Assembly (NCBI GenBank): GCA_039555135.1
Contig: CP114179.1
Coordinates: forward strand, 3,410,001 to 3,474,000
Length of the DNA stretch: 64,000 bases
Origin: Phycisphaeraceae bacterium D3-23
GTDB taxonomy: Bacteria; Planctomycetota; Phycisphaerae; Phycisphaerales; Phycisphaeraceae
Direction of reading: 5' to 3'
Shown: positions 62,092-64,000 of the stretch, piece after piece
Position numbering within the stretch: the stretch's first letter is position 1
Layout of the letters: each line of letters opens with the position of its first letter
The notes under the pieces: model-generated
Told to the model about the DNA's origin: nothing
Database searches by the model: none
Seen by the model: only the letters and a program-made list of their open reading frames with translations
Made by a program: the position numbers and the translations under genes

Positions 62092-62221
62092 CGGGCCTCT
62101 GGTGATAACTCCAGTACCTCTCGATATCGGCTGGTTCGCGGGCGAAAAACAGTGTTGGCCGCCCCGGCCGGGCGGCGACTGCCGGGCATTTCACGCGGTC
62201 GTAACGCTTGTGCCGGTTGTG

Positions 62222-63304
62222 TTAGCCACGCCGCCGTGGTGCGTACCGGCGCATGGTTTGGCAGCTCATGACGTAGCTCAGCACCGATTCTGCGCCCTGG
62301 TTCTGGTTGACCGCAGTTGGCGTGAGCCCGTCTTGGCACCCGCCGGTCTCGGGGTGGATGAGTGGAATCGCCAAGTCGTTCTGGCCGTGGAACCAGCCAA
62401 GGCAGCGTTCGGCGTGGGCGAGCCAAGCACGGTCTTGCGTGGCGTCGTAGGCCGCGGCACAGGCGTCGATGAGCGCGGCGGCTTCGAGCGGCTGCTGGTC
62501 GAATCGCGCAGGCGGGGTCGGCGCTGCGCCGGTGGATCTGCTGTACCACCCGTCGTTGCCGATGATCCGTAGGTGGCCGGTGTCGGGGTGGGTCTGGATG
62601 TGCATCAGCCAAGTGAGCGACGCCAGCCCGATCGCGGTGTACTCGTCGCGTCGGAGGAGCTGGCCGGCGCGAAGCATCGCGAGCGGGAGGCGGGCGTTGT
62701 CGTAGGTCACGGTCGGCTCCCACCAGGGCCAGTCCGGCACCTGATACGCCTGATAAGCACGTGTCAGTTGGTCGACATGATGCGCGAGCCGCTGCTGCGT
62801 TACAGTGTCGTCCTGCCCCATCGGTGTCCGTGTCCACGCGTCTAGCGCAAGCGTTAAAAACGCCCAGGTACGCAGCGAATCGAGCGCGTGTGTTGTCGGC
62901 AGCGCCTCGAGAAACGCCTTGCCCGCCAGCGCACGCTGATGCGCTAGTGGCGCTTCAGAGGCCGTGACCGCGAGGGACCACAGCGCCCGCCCCTGCGCAT
63001 CGTTGCTCCCCACCGGTTCGAGCCAGCGCCGCTCGTAGCCCATGAAGTTGCGCACCCGATGCGTCTCGGGGTCGATCGCATATGCGACGAACGTGAGATA
63101 GCGGTTGATGAGGGCTTCGACGCCAGGCGTACCCGCGGGGTGCTCGTCGGGCCGTAGGCGGACCGCGATGATCAATGCACGTGCATTATCATCGACGCAG
63201 TAGCCGTGGTTGGGATCGGGCAGCGCGAGCCGAGCATGCTGGAAGATCCCGGTGTCGTCGGTCAGCGTGAGCATCTGCCGGATGTCGATGGCGGGGTTGG
63301 TCAT
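62222..63304 (-). CDS. Glycosidase-like (alpha/alpha)6 protein linked to GT1/GH130 families
   Basis: The 360-residue protein begins MTNPAIDIRQMLTLTDDTGI and has HGYCVDDNARALIIAV, RVRNFMGYERRW and DAQGRALWSLA. This segment is known to me as the part often fused to or beside glycosyltransferase-4 and GH130 mannoside phosphorylase genes; its activity is unclear. ATG 63304 is chosen over ATG 63352. It lies upstream of the GT-C-like gene, probably in the same unit. Confidence 0.7.
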   Translation of the reverse strand: MTNPAIDIRQMLTLTDDTGIFQHARLALPDPNHGYCVDDNARALIIAVRLRPDEHPAGTPGVEALINRYLTFVAYAIDPETHRVRNFMGYERRWLEPVGSNDAQGRALWSLAVTASEAPLAHQRALAGKAFLEALPTTHALDSLRTWAFLTLALDAWTRTPMGQDDTVTQQRLAHHVDQLTRAYQAYQVPDWPWWEPTVTYDNARLPLAMLRAGQLLRRDEYTAIGLASLTWLMHIQTHPDTGHLRIIGNDGWYSRSTGAAPTPPARFDQQPLEAAALIDACAAAYDATQDRAWLAHAERCLGWFHGQNDLAIPLIHPETGGCQDGLTPTAVNQNQGAESVLSYVMSCQTMRRYAPRRRG

Positions 63305-63586
63305 CGTTGTTTCACCGCGTGCTGCGCCGGGCTGGACCTGCGTGGTGGGCATCGGTGTTCCAAGCCAAGATCGGTCCGTGTGTCATAGCGAGGAGAAAAT
63401 CGTGGCCGATAACTTTTTCCCGGCATAACCGCACACCCTAGGGCAATCCTTAGTTTTTTGTGACTGGCGACTAGAGTTGCTCCCCGATCTTTTCGATCAG
63501 GTGTTTACCGGGGGGGGACATCGCGAGCGAAGCCTGTCCTCAATCTGTGCTGAACCATAGCGTGGCATGAGCCGCAGGAGTTTGTG

Positions 63587-64000
63587 ATGTCGATGACCTC
63601 GTTGGGTGGGGACCTTAAAGGTAGCGTTAGGAATCTGACACAGGAACGCGTGCTCGCTTGCGAGTCCCTGCCGACGCTGCCGACGGTGGCGATGGAACTG
63701 CTGCAGAAGACCAGCAACCCGGACGTCGCGATCAACGAGATCGCAGAGCTCATCCAGAGCGACCCCGGGCTTGCGGGCAAAGTGCTCAAGACCGTGAACT
63801 CGAGTTTCTACGGCCTGCCCAAGCCCTGCCCGTCGATCGATCGGGCGATCGGGATGCTCGGGCTGAGGGCGGTCAAGTCGCTGGTGCTGGGTTTCAGCAT
63901 GGTCAACCTGTCGCAGGACGTGAGCGATGGGTTCGACATGGCGATGTTCTGGCGCAGGACCATCATCGCGGCCGCGGGCGCACGGCAGGTGGCGACGCTG
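63587..64000 (+). CDS. HDOD domain protein, 3' end outside window
   Basis: The visible 138 codons (MSMTSLGGDLKGSVRNLTQE) enter an HDOD domain: LPTLPTVAMELLQKTSNPDV, SDPGLAGKVLKTVNSSFYGL and MLGLRAVKSLVLG. HDOD proteins act in signalling, often next to receiver or GGDEF domains; what follows here is not visible. AGGAG at 63576-63580 lies six bases before the ATG. Confidence 0.9.
   Translation, partial: MSMTSLGGDLKGSVRNLTQERVLACESLPTLPTVAMELLQKTSNPDVAINEIAELIQSDPGLAGKVLKTVNSSFYGLPKPCPSIDRAIGMLGLRAVKSLVLGFSMVNLSQDVSDGFDMAMFWRRTIIAAAGARQVATL

Overview
The window reads as one chromosome stretch of a high-G+C planctomycete, most likely class Phycisphaerae. The evidence is the mix of families: a Tat-exported Gfo/Idh/MocA oxidoreductase next to a DUF1080 protein, a lipoprotein sulfatase, a PEP-CTERM/dockerin surface protein, a prepilin-like H-domain protein, zinc-ribbon membrane proteins and a zinc-ribbon Ser/Thr kinase, beside bacterial core genes (dnaG-rpoD, rpmB, hflX, leuA, tdh-kbl). 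No rRNA, tRNA, CRISPR array, prophage or complete transposase was recognised.

Layout. 1-6.0 kb (minus): monomeric isocitrate dehydrogenase (cut by the window edge), a prepilin-like protein, and the threonine-catabolism pair tdh-kbl, which is split by a small cassette: a GxxExxY (PDDEXK_3) gene framed by 43-bp inverted repeats. 6.2-11.1 kb (plus): leuA behind what looks like a complete leucine attenuator (promoter, 27-codon peptide with nine leucines, terminator), then a methyltransferase, a GNAT acetyltransferase and a PIN-PhoH ATPase. 11.2-21.5 kb: an AsmA-like envelope protein, aldo/keto reductase, zinc-ribbon membrane protein, sugar aminotransferase, mlaF-mlaD, and a phosphoglycerate-mutase homologue that lacks active-site residues. 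21.5-26.5 kb: secreted sugar-metabolism proteins followed by a scrap zone of gene fragments (SRAP, DUF1080 tail), duplicated segments and palindromic repeats.

26.2-31.1 kb holds a four-part permease fusion and neuB, bracketed by two arrays of exactly 21-bp period built from short dyads. 31.4-39.4 kb: a PEP-CTERM protein with near-identical 750-bp internal repeats, a sulfatase flanked by a duplicated piece of its neighbour, an AstE/AspA-family hydrolase, and a RimK/Zn-protease pair. 39.5-50 kb: a low-G+C orphan gene, hflX, HNH nuclease, kinase, rpmB, the dnaG-rpoD operon, an esterase and a zinc-ribbon/pilin-like protein. 50-63.3 kb (minus): a surface-polysaccharide locus with an ABC-2 permease and ATPase, GT2, GT4 and CgeB-type glycosyltransferases, a sulfotransferase, methyltransferases, an acyltransferase and a polyprenol-sugar-type membrane transferase. 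The window ends in a partial HDOD gene.

Functional themes are leucine and threonine metabolism, envelope lipid transport (Mla), and making and exporting a decorated polysaccharide; neuB and the DegT aminotransferase could feed sugars to it. The most unusual signals are non-coding: the leucine attenuator, the inverted-repeat GxxExxY cassette with its gene-less relatives, the two 21-bp dyad arrays, and REP-like palindromes, one of which has become in-frame coding sequence.
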